Below, one piece after another: positions 1 to 6,760 of a stretch of 8,606 bases of DNA. Within the stretch, counting starts at the first letter, position 1. The number at the start of each line of letters is the position of its first letter. The DNA lies in assembly GCA_018673255.1 (NCBI GenBank), contig JABHDC010000063.1, positions 1-8,606 of the forward strand. Direction: 5' to 3'. The notes beneath the pieces were generated by a model. It did no database searches, was not told the origin of the DNA, and saw nothing but the letters and a program-made list of their open reading frames with translations. Both the position numbers and the translations under genes were made by a program. The DNA is from Gemmatimonadota bacterium. Its GTDB lineage: Bacteria > Latescibacterota > UBA2968 > UBA8231.

Positions 1-85
1 ACTCATCCGGTGAGCGACCGGACCGGACCAAGTCGACCATCTGCCGCCGGAACTCCGGCGGATACGGCGTGTGTGTCTTCGGCAT
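1..85 (-). CDS. IS3-family transposase OrfA, N-terminal fragment cut by the window edge
   Basis: The first 28 residues are present, starting MPKTHTPYPPEFRRQMVDLV and continuing RSGRSPDE up to the window edge. This opening, with a basic PPEFRRQMVDLVRSGRS segment leading into a helix-turn-helix, is typical of the DNA-binding OrfA of IS3-family elements, which binds the IS ends and is normally extended into OrfAB by a -1 frameshift. The ATG at 85-83 follows a strong Shine-Dalgarno sequence, AAGGAGG, at 99-93. The rest of OrfA and OrfB would lie to the left of the window. The identification rests on a short N-terminus recognised from memory of the family, but its position next to an IS-like end supports it. 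Whether the full element is intact cannot be seen. Confidence 0.78.
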   Translation of the reverse strand, partial: MPKTHTPYPPEFRRQMVDLVRSGRSPDE

Positions 86-123
86 GGGACATCCTCCTTA
101 CCCAAGTATCGGGATGTCCACCA
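1..123 (-). mobile_element. One end of an IS3-type insertion sequence
   Basis: The transposase start lies about 35 bp from a probable element boundary near 119-123. An 8-bp inverted repeat, GGACATCC at 87-94 and GGATGTCC at 112-119, lies between the boundary and the start codon. On the minus strand the sequence reads TGGACATCCCGATACTTGGG from 120 inward, which fits a terminal inverted repeat starting with TG. The exact boundary and target duplication cannot be set because the other end is outside the window. Confidence 0.55.
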
Positions 124-727
124 AACCGGGGGAACTCCAATGTTCGCTCAACAACTGCATAAACTTCGTTCCCTTAACCCTTACCCTTGCCCTGGGGCCT
201 GGCTTGCCCCGTCCTGGAGGCCGGTCGACCTGAAGGAGCTGAGCACTACACACTTCTTGTTCATGTCTTGAGACGGTTGCTTCTTCCGTACTCCGCTCAT
301 CGTGAGAGCAAAAGTTGTGCTAAGATGATCTGAGCCTCATCGCCAATTGGATTTCCGCCCCCATCTCACACATTTACAACTTCTTACGTTCCGTCGAACA
401 GATACACGCACAGCATGAGATCCATGGGGTCAGCGACTGAACGACAGATATGAGTTGTGACATGTCCGCCCCACTGGGAGCTGTACGTCCCCTGGGCCCG
501 CCGCAAAACTCGACAATGGCAAGCCAGATCGGGGTCGCAGTGTTCGGCCAGCGTGGTTGTGAGATCGAGTTCGCCCGCCTTTAGCGGGTGAACGGGGTGC
601 GTACGACCACTCGACGGTCAGGAAGATGACAGCAGTGGGACACCCGTGACTCATGATGAAAGGCGTGTCTCTATCGGTGTCGCGGATTCCTACACTGGCA
701 GAGCCAACACGGGTCCTATGGGGGCTG
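124..727. other. Gene-poor region between the IS end and the maturation protease
   Basis: About 600 bp in which I see no convincing gene on either strand. The open frames are short, have no recognisable domains and lack good ribosome binding sites; the longest (430-834, minus) runs antisense-frame into the protease gene and has low-complexity Arg/Ser-rich composition. Visible structure is limited to a degenerate run of CCCTTA-like units near 169-190, an AT-richer patch around 300-400, and a hairpin at 569-593. No clear U-tract terminator follows the protease gene. The stretch may be eroded sequence behind the IS insertion, but no remnant can be named. Confidence 0.5.
569..593. repeat. 10-bp inverted repeat (hairpin) without U-tract
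   Basis: GTTCGCCCGC at 569-578 pairs with GCGGGTGAAC at 584-593 around the 5-nt loop CTTTA. In a plus-strand transcript all ten positions pair, one as a G-U wobble; in the minus direction that position is an A-C mismatch. No T-run follows on either side, so it is not a standard intrinsic terminator. It is the only strong fold in the gene-poor region. Confidence 0.5.
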
Positions 728-1222
728 TCAGTCTTCAGCTGGTGTTGCCTGCGCCTGATGTCGCTTGATCTCGGCAGCGATCCGCTGGGCAAGCCGATCA
801 GCAGCGGACTCGACGGGGTGAGATAGTCCACCACCGGCCGCCCGCTGAGCGACCTCGACCCCGAAGAGGGTCAGCTGGTCGGGTAGCGATCCGAGCGCTC
901 TGGACAACTCGATCGCCCGCCGCAGATGGAAAGTGTGTGCCGACTCCATCCCGAAGCCTTCGGGGATCAAGGCCGTGTGCCCATCGAATCGCAGAATGGT
1001 ACCCGGCGCAGACCCCGCGCGCATGGCATCGATGAGATAGACGACCTCGTAGCCCTCCCACAGCTCGACCAGATTCGTTTCATCCCGGCCCTGGCACCGC
1101 GTAACGACTCCGGGAATCTCCTGCACCGCCAGACGGCGCACGACCCCACAGCCAATCCCTTCATCCCCGTGATCGGCATTGCCTACACCGAGAACCAGTA
1201 CGTCGCGATCAGTAGGTGGCAT
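728..1222 (-). CDS. [NiFe]-hydrogenase maturation endopeptidase (HyaD/HoxW-type, peptidase M52 family)
   Basis: This 164-residue protein matches the nickel-dependent endopeptidases that clip the C-terminus of the hydrogenase large subunit after the NiFe(CN)2CO site is inserted, in the cytoplasm. The N-terminus shows the family opening VLVLGVGN followed by HGDEGIG; the probable nickel-sensing ligands are E21, D65 (VYLIDAM) and H96 (ESAHTF). The usual C-terminal pattern AIELSRALGSLP, then FGVEV and GLSHPVESA, is present. The variant motifs (GNADHGDEGIG, AMRAGSAPGTI) look more like HoxW-type proteases than E. coli HybD, so the large subunit it serves is uncertain. The start at 1222 puts the core motif eight residues in. 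An alternative ATG at 1273 has a better ribosome binding site (GAGGGGA) and would add 17 unconserved residues. It has its own sigma-54 promoter upstream. Its substrate is not in the window. Confidence 0.88.
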   Translation of the reverse strand: MPPTDRDVLVLGVGNADHGDEGIGCGVVRRLAVQEIPGVVTRCQGRDETNLVELWEGYEVVYLIDAMRAGSAPGTILRFDGHTALIPEGFGMESAHTFHLRRAIELSRALGSLPDQLTLFGVEVAQRAAGGGLSHPVESAADRLAQRIAAEIKRHQAQATPAED

Positions 1223-1340
1223 CCATCCCCGCTTCGTGACCAGGGGATTCGCTAGACCGGCCGGTGGCCGCATCTGTCTTTCCCCTCTCCTCACCCCCAC
1301 ACCCTCAGCCGTCCTCACCGGGACGCCTCGAGTACAAAGA

Positions 1341-1356
1341 GGCAAGAGACGTGCCA
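1341..1356 (-). promoter_or_regulatory. Sigma-54 (-24/-12) promoter of the maturation protease gene
   Basis: The minus strand reads TGGCACGTCTCTTGCC from 1356 to 1341, matching the TGGCACG-N4-TTGC consensus at every defined position. GG (1355/1354) and GC (1343/1342) are separated by exactly 10 nt. The predicted start of transcription is near 1330, giving a leader of about 57 nt to the ATG at 1273 or 108 nt to the ATG at 1222. It lies in the gap between the archaemetzincin gene and the protease gene. Confidence 0.88.
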
Positions 1357-1399
1357 CGATCTACGCCGCCTTCCCTCGGGGTAACGCTTGTTCGAGAGG

Positions 1400-1447
1400 G
1401 GTTGAACCGGGACCGGTCACGCTCAACCTGCACGTCCCAGCGGGACG
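1400..1447. promoter_or_regulatory. Cluster of inverted repeats upstream of the 1356 promoter; possible activator site
   Basis: Four dyads lie 45-90 bp upstream of the -24 box: GGTTGA (1400-1405) with TCAACC (1423-1428), ACCGG (1406-1410) with CCGGT (1413-1417), the 8-bp palindrome GACCGGTC (1411-1418), and the hairpin CGTCCC-AGC-GGGACG (1433-1447). This is a plausible place for an NtrC-type enhancer. The 1433-1447 hairpin also lies just past the archaemetzincin stop and could act as a weak transcript end, though no U-run follows. No shared motif with the other promoters was clear to me. Confidence 0.3.
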
Positions 1448-1461
1448 CGGCTGTCGCAGGC

Positions 1462-2016
1462 TTACGGACGACGTCTGGAGGGTTCCAGACCCCGCTTCAG
1501 CAGCCCATCGGCACAGGCAGGGCAGAATCCATGCGCCTTGAGATCGACCTCTTCGGCCACCCGGGACGCTCGCATGACACAGGAGAAATCCTGGCAGTGG
1601 ATGAGCCCATACGTGTGGCCGATCTCGTGGATCGCCTCCTTCAGAACCCGATCGGAAGCCACGGCTCCATTGCCGACGATGCCATAGGCTTGTGGATGCA
1701 GGCGGTGGACGGAGATCACCGCCGCCGTCCCCTCCAGATGGGCCTCACCGAATACGTAGGTGAGGACGGGACTGAACAGATCGGCCATGGTCACACCCAG
1801 CACCCGAGACATCTCGAGGGGGCGCATCTCTTCCAGCGCTGCCAGCATGGGCGCCGCCAGATACTGGTCCCGGGCCCGATCGTGGAAGGGCGCAACATCC
1901 AGGCTCGTGGGCAGAACGTGAGTGGAACACCCCAGATGATGACCGAGCAGATCGGAAACCGAGTCCAGCCAGCGAGCGGCCCCATCACCGACGGCGACGA
2001 GTGCGACCTTCTCCAT
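1462..2016 (-). CDS. amzA: Archaemetzincin family zinc metallopeptidase
   Basis: The 184-residue protein carries the archaemetzincin signature: zinc-binding H130-E131-x-x-H134-x-x-G137-x-x-H140, then C141, C146, M148 (the Met-turn) and C165-x-x-C168. These cysteines bind the structural second zinc that separates archaemetzincins from other metzincins. The spacing between M148 and C165 is 16 residues. Length fits the compact family of about 180-200 residues. There is no signal peptide or membrane helix, so it should be cytoplasmic. The family is known as an aminopeptidase-like or peptidase fold with poorly defined physiological substrates, mostly in archaea and scattered bacteria. The ATG at 2016 shares one base with the TAA of the sigma-54 activator gene (TAATG), so translation is probably coupled and the peptidase is the third gene of the two-component operon. 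Linkage to hydrogenase regulation is unusual; its substrate is unknown. Confidence 0.9.
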   Translation of the reverse strand: MEKVALVAVGDGAARWLDSVSDLLGHHLGCSTHVLPTSLDVAPFHDRARDQYLAAPMLAALEEMRPLEMSRVLGVTMADLFSPVLTYVFGEAHLEGTAAVISVHRLHPQAYGIVGNGAVASDRVLKEAIHEIGHTYGLIHCQDFSCVMRASRVAEEVDLKAHGFCPACADGLLKRGLEPSRRRP

Positions 2017-3389
2017 TACTTCGACGCAGGACGCTGAATGTCGTACTTGCGGATCTTGTTATACAGCGTCACACGATCGATCCCCAGTACGCGGGCCGCC
2101 TGACTGATGTTGCCCTTGGTTTCACGCAGGATCCGCTCGATGTGCGTGTGTTCGACCTCTGCCAGGGAGGGTGAAATAGTGGTCCTGGCGATGGCACCTG
2201 TCCCTGCTGTTGGCAGCGGCAGATCATCAGCACCGATGTGAGCGCCCTGCTGAAGCACAACCGCCCGCTCCACTGTATTCTCCAGTTCACGCACATTGCC
2301 AGGCCAGTCATGCCCTTGTAGAGATGCCATGGCGTCGGCGGTGAAGTCGACGGCAGACCGCCCCATCTTTCGAGCCGAGGCTTCGAGAAAGTGCGCCGCC
2401 AGCATGGGGATATCATTACGGCGATCCCGCAGGGGCGGCAACTGAATGTTGAACACATTGAATCGGTAGTAGAGATCCTGGCGGAAGCTGCCATCCTGGA
2501 CGGCTCGGTCCAGGTCGCGGTGGGTTGCAGCCACAACGCGAAAATCGACGGGCAGGATGCGATTACCGCCCACCCTGGACACCGTCTTTTCCTCCAGCAC
2601 ACGCAGCAGATCGATCTGCGTCTTGGGCGAGATATCGCCGATCTCGTCGAAGAACAGCGTTCCTCCATCAGCCAGTTCAAGCCTTCCCTTGCGCTGATAT
2701 GTGGCACCGGTGAAGGCGCCTTTCTCGTGGCCGAACAACTCGGATTCGACCAGGCCTTCCGGTAACCCTGCACAGTTGACGGTCACCAGTGGCATATGAC
2801 GCCTGGGACTGGCCCGGTGGATGGCGCGAGCGACCAATTCCTTGCCCGTGCCGCTTTCTCCCTGGACCAGAACGGTCGCGTCCGTGTCAGCCACCGTCGC
2901 GATCAGGCGACGGATCTCGGCCATGGCCGGATCATCGCCGAGGATCTCTGGCATGTCGCCTTCGGCGATCTCTTCGATCCGTTTCTTCAGACGCGCGTTC
3001 TCACGTTGCAGGGTCCGCCGTTCGAGCGTGCGAGTCACGGTGTGTGCCAGGTCGTCGGGATCGATCGGTTTGGTCACGTAATCCTGGGCACCGTCCTTGA
3101 GCGCCTGCACAGCCGTATCGACGGTGGCATAGGCGGTGATCATGATGATCGCCGCATCCGGCGCCAGTTCACGGGCCTTGTTCTGCACCGTCAGACCGTC
3201 CATCCCCGGCATCTTGATGTCGAGCAGGACCACATCCGGCGGCTGCGCCTCCATCTTTTCCAGCGCCTCGCGACCGCAGGTCGCCGTCTCGACCTGATAG
3301 CCGTCCTCGGCGAACCAGTCACGCAGTGATTCGCGAACCACCTGTTCGTCATCGACGACTAGCAATCGTGCCGATGTCATGTCAGCCAT
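2016..3389 (-). CDS. Sigma-54-dependent response regulator, NtrC/HydG type
   Basis: The 457 residues give three domains in order. A receiver spans about 7-120, with acidic pocket D13/D14, phospho-acceptor D57 (VVLLDIKMPGMDG), T85 and K107. A central AAA+ domain spans about 148-385, with Walker A GESGTGKE (177-184), the sigma-54 contact loop GAFTGA (224-229), Walker B TLFFDEIGD (244-252) and WPGNVREL (362-369). A C-terminal Fis-type helix-turn-helix lies at about 427-449. All key residues are present, so it should be phosphorylated by a kinase, hydrolyse ATP and open sigma-54 promoters from upstream sites. The ATG at 3389 follows GGAGGG at 3401-3396 and overlaps the kinase gene by 13 bp. Three sigma-54 promoters flank it, including the one upstream of its own operon, so autoactivation is likely. 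The DNA target is not established. Confidence 0.95.
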   Translation of the reverse strand: MADMTSARLLVVDDEQVVRESLRDWFAEDGYQVETATCGREALEKMEAQPPDVVLLDIKMPGMDGLTVQNKARELAPDAAIIMITAYATVDTAVQALKDGAQDYVTKPIDPDDLAHTVTRTLERRTLQRENARLKKRIEEIAEGDMPEILGDDPAMAEIRRLIATVADTDATVLVQGESGTGKELVARAIHRASPRRHMPLVTVNCAGLPEGLVESELFGHEKGAFTGATYQRKGRLELADGGTLFFDEIGDISPKTQIDLLRVLEEKTVSRVGGNRILPVDFRVVAATHRDLDRAVQDGSFRQDLYYRFNVFNIQLPPLRDRRNDIPMLAAHFLEASARKMGRSAVDFTADAMASLQGHDWPGNVRELENTVERAVVLQQGAHIGADDLPLPTAGTGAIARTTISPSLAEVEHTHIERILRETKGNISQAARVLGIDRVTLYNKIRKYDIQRPASK

Positions 3390-5011
3390 TGTTGTCCCTC
3401 CGTGCTCAATTCAGTGTCCTCCAACGGCCCGTGTCGCGGCAAGTTGAGGGTGAAGCTGGTGCAGCCAGGTCGCGAGTCGACGTCGATCTCGCCACCATGG
3501 CGGCCGATGATGCCATGCACCACCGACAGGCCGAGGCCGACACCGTGCAGATCATTCTTCGTCGTAAAGAATGGCTCGAAAATCCGCGGCAGGACGTCGC
3601 CCGGAATCCCGGAGCCATCATCCACGACCTGCAGGGCCACCCAGCCATTGCGCTGAGATTCGCTGCAGGATCGGGTGACAACCTGAAGATGCCCGCCATC
3701 CGGCATCGCTTCGGTCGCATTCATCAGCACCGCAAGCAGTGCCTGCTGAATCTGTTCAGCATCACAAATCACCGGTGGCAACGATGGGGACCGCTTCACG
3801 TCGAGATGGATCTTCTGTAACTCGAGCTTGTGACGAATCAGCATCAACGTGCGTTCGAGGATGTCGTGCAGATCCACCTCACGGGGCGAAACCGGTACCT
3901 GACGCGAGAATTCAAGCAGATTGCGCACAATCGCACCGCACCGGGTGGTTTCCCGCTCGATCGTTCGCAGATGTTCCTGCAGTTGCTCTGAATCGTCATA
4001 CTGCTCATCTCGTTCAAGGTGCCGACGCACCAGCCGGGCATAGGTCAGCACGCCGCTGAGCGGATTGTTGATCTCGTGTGCTACGACGGCGGACAACGTG
4101 CCGAGAGAGGCCATCTTCTCACTGTGGATGAGTTTGGCTTGCGCCTGGCGCAGGGTGGCCGTCTTCTCTTCGACGCGATCTTCGAGCGTGCGGGCCCATT
4201 CGGTCAGCTGACGATTGGCCACCGACAGATCCAGCGACATGTCGTTGAAGGAGGTGGCCAGTTGGCCGATCTCGTTCTTCGATGTCAGCTTGATGCGGTA
4301 GTCGAGTTGGCCGGCGCGCAATCGTTCGGTGCCATGGATGAGGGCCTTGACCGGTATATGCACCCAGCGCCAGACGAACCAGCCGGAGACAGCGGCTACG
4401 ATGAGCATGAGCGAATACGTCAACAGCAGGAATCTCTCGTTGTCCTTTGAGAGAGAAGCATCGACACCGGCCAGGGACAGCTGCAGGTCGATGACACCGA
4501 GAATATTCTGCTGATCCGGACCCGGATGGCAATCGACGCCAGCGCAGGAGGATTCGTTGTAGACCGGCGTGATCAGCCCCAGGACGCGGTGGCCCTCGGC
4601 CAGGCGAAAGATGCGCGTCAGCTCTTCTTCCGCCGGTCGGATCACCGGCTGACCACTGTTCACATGGCAGCGGGTGCAGGCTTCTGCTCCCGTGTCCACG
4701 ACACGGCCGATCTCGACCGAGTCGGTGGAGAAGACGACGGTGCCTTCCTTGTTGTAGATACGGATGCGCTCGATACCGGCCTGATCACCGACCATTTGCA
4801 GCGCCCCGTACACATCCTGCTTCCGATTCTGCAGCATCCCAACACGGGTGCTACGCGATAGCGTTTCCGACAGTCGGATCCCGCCTCGGATGGTCGCTTG
4901 TTCGAGTTGATCGGTATGAGCGCGCGTCTCCAGCCACCCGAGCCCACCGAGGCCGGCCAGTGAGACGGCGGCGATCAAGGCAAAGATGCGCGAACTGAGG
5001 CTCATCACCAT
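3377..5011 (-). CDS. Membrane sensor histidine kinase with two heme-c motifs in the periplasmic domain
   Basis: In order along 544 residues: a first membrane helix (about 8-26), a periplasmic loop (about 30-192), a second helix (about 195-215), a HAMP linker (about 216-268), a coiled coil (about 268-297), a HisKA domain with phospho-acceptor H312 (AHEINNPL), and a HATPase_c domain with N box N431, G1 DDGSGIP (464-470), F box FEPFFTTK (478-485) and G2 GVGLGLS (490-496). The periplasmic loop holds C112-T-R-C115-H116, a classic heme-c site, and C156-x4-C161-H162, a rarer variant. It therefore looks like a redox or gas sensor using covalent heme, probably reporting on periplasmic electron flow. 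The partner is the overlapping NtrC-type regulator. The start at 5011 has only a weak ribosome site (GGCGGG); ATG at 5005 is an alternative. Confidence 0.93.
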   Translation of the reverse strand: MVMSLSSRIFALIAAVSLAGLGGLGWLETRAHTDQLEQATIRGGIRLSETLSRSTRVGMLQNRKQDVYGALQMVGDQAGIERIRIYNKEGTVVFSTDSVEIGRVVDTGAEACTRCHVNSGQPVIRPAEEELTRIFRLAEGHRVLGLITPVYNESSCAGVDCHPGPDQQNILGVIDLQLSLAGVDASLSKDNERFLLLTYSLMLIVAAVSGWFVWRWVHIPVKALIHGTERLRAGQLDYRIKLTSKNEIGQLATSFNDMSLDLSVANRQLTEWARTLEDRVEEKTATLRQAQAKLIHSEKMASLGTLSAVVAHEINNPLSGVLTYARLVRRHLERDEQYDDSEQLQEHLRTIERETTRCGAIVRNLLEFSRQVPVSPREVDLHDILERTLMLIRHKLELQKIHLDVKRSPSLPPVICDAEQIQQALLAVLMNATEAMPDGGHLQVVTRSCSESQRNGWVALQVVDDGSGIPGDVLPRIFEPFFTTKNDLHGVGLGLSVVHGIIGRHGGEIDVDSRPGCTSFTLNLPRHGPLEDTELSTEGQQWLT

Positions 5012-5189
5012 GCAACCCGCCTGCGCACACCATCCATCGCCCGCTTCTCTTTCCTCAAGGAGTGCGACGACGACGACCCATCCCTCTCACGGATGCGCCC
5101 TCGACGTCGCACTTCCCAGTGTGTGCGGTCAGGACTTGCGGCCCACTCCGGGTCCCCTCACCTCACTCAAGATCCTTCGAAGTGATTGC
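5012..5189 (-). promoter_or_regulatory. Long leader of the kinase operon with a possible 10-codon upstream ORF
   Basis: Transcription from the 5205-5190 promoter should begin near 5179, leaving about 168 nt before the kinase ATG. A small frame MDGVRRRVAW runs from 5037 to 5005. Its TGA overlaps the in-frame kinase ATG at 5005 (TGATG), so it could couple translation. Its own ribosome binding site (AGGAAAGAG) is rather distant from its ATG. No riboswitch-like fold was recognised. Confidence 0.3.
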
Positions 5190-5205
5190 CGCAATCCCTG
5201 TGCCA
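5190..5205 (-). promoter_or_regulatory. Sigma-54 (-24/-12) promoter of the kinase-regulator-archaemetzincin operon
   Basis: The minus strand reads TGGCACAGGGATTGCG from 5205 to 5190. The -24 box TGGCAC and -12 box TTGC are exact, with GG (5204/5203) and GC (5192/5191) 10 nt apart. It starts 7 bp after the stop of the HybB-like gene, so it is placed to drive only the regulatory operon. Because that operon encodes a sigma-54 activator, autoregulation is implied. Confidence 0.85.
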
Positions 5206-5211
5206 TCATCA

Positions 5212-6759
5212 TCACTCCAGATGGCAGTCTTCACATCCGTCCTCGACGGCGAAGGCGTGCTCGCCGTTGTGACAGCGTCCGCACATTTCGTGGAGCCGAT
5301 CCTCACCGCGGATCCGCGGCGCCGGTGCCAGGATGTCGGGCACCAGTGGCAGATTGCCATCGTGACAGATCTGACAACTCGGCTCGGCGACCTCGACATG
5401 TGTGTCATGGGAAAACTCGACGGGGCCCATGTCGGGCGCCTCATACACGACCAGATCCGGCAGAATCAGCTCGGGTGTCGATGACCGCGAGACGACCGGG
5501 GCGATGGATACCGGCGTCTGTGCTGCCGCTTCTCCCTGTTGGAACACGAGCAGGCCATACAGCAGGACGATGGCCAGTCCCCCGACAGAGCCGCGCGTCA
5601 GCCACTGCGCCAGCGGCGATGGCCGCATCGGGACCTGTGCCGGCTCCGACTCCACTTCAGGAAAGACCTTCAGGTAGCGGACGGCCATCGAGAAACCGAT
5701 GAAACCAAAACAGATCAGCATGCCCGTTACGGCCAGCTCAGACCACGCCGGGAAGTAGTCACCTCCTAAGGCACGCTGCATCCCTGTGATGCTGACATTG
5801 AGGCGTCCCAGGACGAATCCGAGAACGACCAGCAGCGCCGCCGAGACCAGGCAACTCGCGTCCCGCCGAACGGCGGGCACGAAGAGCAGGATCATCGGCA
5901 CTACGCCACCGAACACCATTTCAACCAGGAACAGGTATCCTTCCGGGTCACCATTGAGAAGCAGGGGGAACGCATCTCGATGCATCATGTCCTGCACCTT
6001 GACCACCAGATACAGAGCCAGGACAACAGGGATGATGCGCGCCACCTCACTCAGAATCGGCAGTTCGAGACGTCGCCCGAAAGCTCTGGCGCTCAGACTG
6101 CTCTCGATGATGATCATCGCCAGGCCAGCGGCGATCGCCGAGAGGAAGAAGAAAACCGGCAGGAAGGGCGAATACCACAGGCCATGCAACTTGTTGGGCA
6201 CGATCACGAAGAGTGTACCCAACGAAGACTGATGCAGCGTGGAGAGCAGGACGCCCAGAATGACGACGGGAATGGTGATCGTTCGAACGGCCCGCAGGGC
6301 GCGCTGCCAGCGCAATTTCTCCAGCAGCATGGGGCTGAATTCGAGGAACAGAACTGTCGTGTAGAGCGTGACGCACCAGGCGATCTCGAACATGGCGGAA
6401 TGACTGTTCCACATGATCAACGGGTGCCAGACACGTTGCGGCTGTCCCAGGTCGAACAGCAGCCCCACGATGACGAGCAGGTAGCCGAAGAAGGCCGTCA
6501 GAATCGTTGGCCGCACGATCGGTCGATAACGCTTCAGATCGAACAGGTGAACGGCAGCCGTAATCGTGAAGCCGCCGGCGGCCAGACCCACGCCAACCAG
6601 GACATCGAAACCGATCCAGAGTCCCCAGGGAACACTGTCGGACAGGTTGGTCGAGGCGCCCAGGCCTTGACCAAATCGCAGAACCGTCGCCCACAGACCC
6701 GCCACGATGACGAGTCCGGCCACGGCACGCCAGAATGTGATACGAACTGTGCCAGCCAC
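5212..6759 (-). CDS. hybB: HybB/NrfD-like quinone-reacting membrane subunit fused to a triheme c-type cytochrome
   Basis: Residues 1-365 are a HybB/NrfD-type integral membrane protein with about ten helices (near 11-29, 45-72, 85-103, 121-142, 161-180, 197-219, 240-257, 275-296, 302-320, 340-362). This family exchanges electrons between an iron-sulfur partner and quinones. An added eleventh helix (about 388-406) leads to a roughly 110-residue tail with three heme-c motifs, C462-x-x-C465-H466, C493-x-x-C496-H497 and C509-x-x-C512-H513, plus FSHDTH (449-454), whose histidines could be distal ligands as in c7/c3-type domains. If the N-terminus is cytoplasmic, eleven helices put the tail in the periplasm, where heme c is attached. 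E. coli HybB (about 390 residues) has no such tail. The start is GTG at 6759 behind GGAGGGGGG (6773-6765), one base after the HybA-like stop, so the pair is coupled. Confidence 0.9.
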   Translation of the reverse strand: MAGTVRITFWRAVAGLVIVAGLWATVLRFGQGLGASTNLSDSVPWGLWIGFDVLVGVGLAAGGFTITAAVHLFDLKRYRPIVRPTILTAFFGYLLVIVGLLFDLGQPQRVWHPLIMWNSHSAMFEIAWCVTLYTTVLFLEFSPMLLEKLRWQRALRAVRTITIPVVILGVLLSTLHQSSLGTLFVIVPNKLHGLWYSPFLPVFFFLSAIAAGLAMIIIESSLSARAFGRRLELPILSEVARIIPVVLALYLVVKVQDMMHRDAFPLLLNGDPEGYLFLVEMVFGGVVPMILLFVPAVRRDASCLVSAALLVVLGFVLGRLNVSITGMQRALGGDYFPAWSELAVTGMLICFGFIGFSMAVRYLKVFPEVESEPAQVPMRPSPLAQWLTRGSVGGLAIVLLYGLLVFQQGEAAAQTPVSIAPVVSRSSTPELILPDLVVYEAPDMGPVEFSHDTHVEVAEPSCQICHDGNLPLVPDILAPAPRIRGEDRLHEMCGRCHNGEHAFAVEDGCEDCHLE

Positions 6760-6760
6760 C

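Noticed and set aside
169..190. CCCTTAA/CCCTTAC/CCTTGCC telomere-like short repeat
   Set aside because: Only about three imperfect units, consistent with chance in a C-rich stretch; not a CRISPR or satellite.
430..834. 134-codon minus-strand frame
   Set aside because: It overlaps the protease gene in another frame, has Arg/Ser/Pro-rich low-complexity composition and no recognisable motif.
1223..1357. Upstream extension of the maturation protease to a GTG at 1357
   Set aside because: The GTG is part of the -24 box of a consensus sigma-54 promoter, upstream of the predicted transcript start, and the extra residues have no family similarity.
1264..2037. 257-codon plus-strand frame opposite the archaemetzincin gene
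   Set aside because: It is antisense to a gene with clear catalytic motifs; its composition is that of a shadow frame in GC-rich DNA.
2191..2210. TGGCACCTGTCCCTGC on the plus strand as a sigma-54 promoter
   Set aside because: The GG to GC spacing is 11 nt rather than 10, it lies inside the regulator gene, and no plus-strand gene follows.
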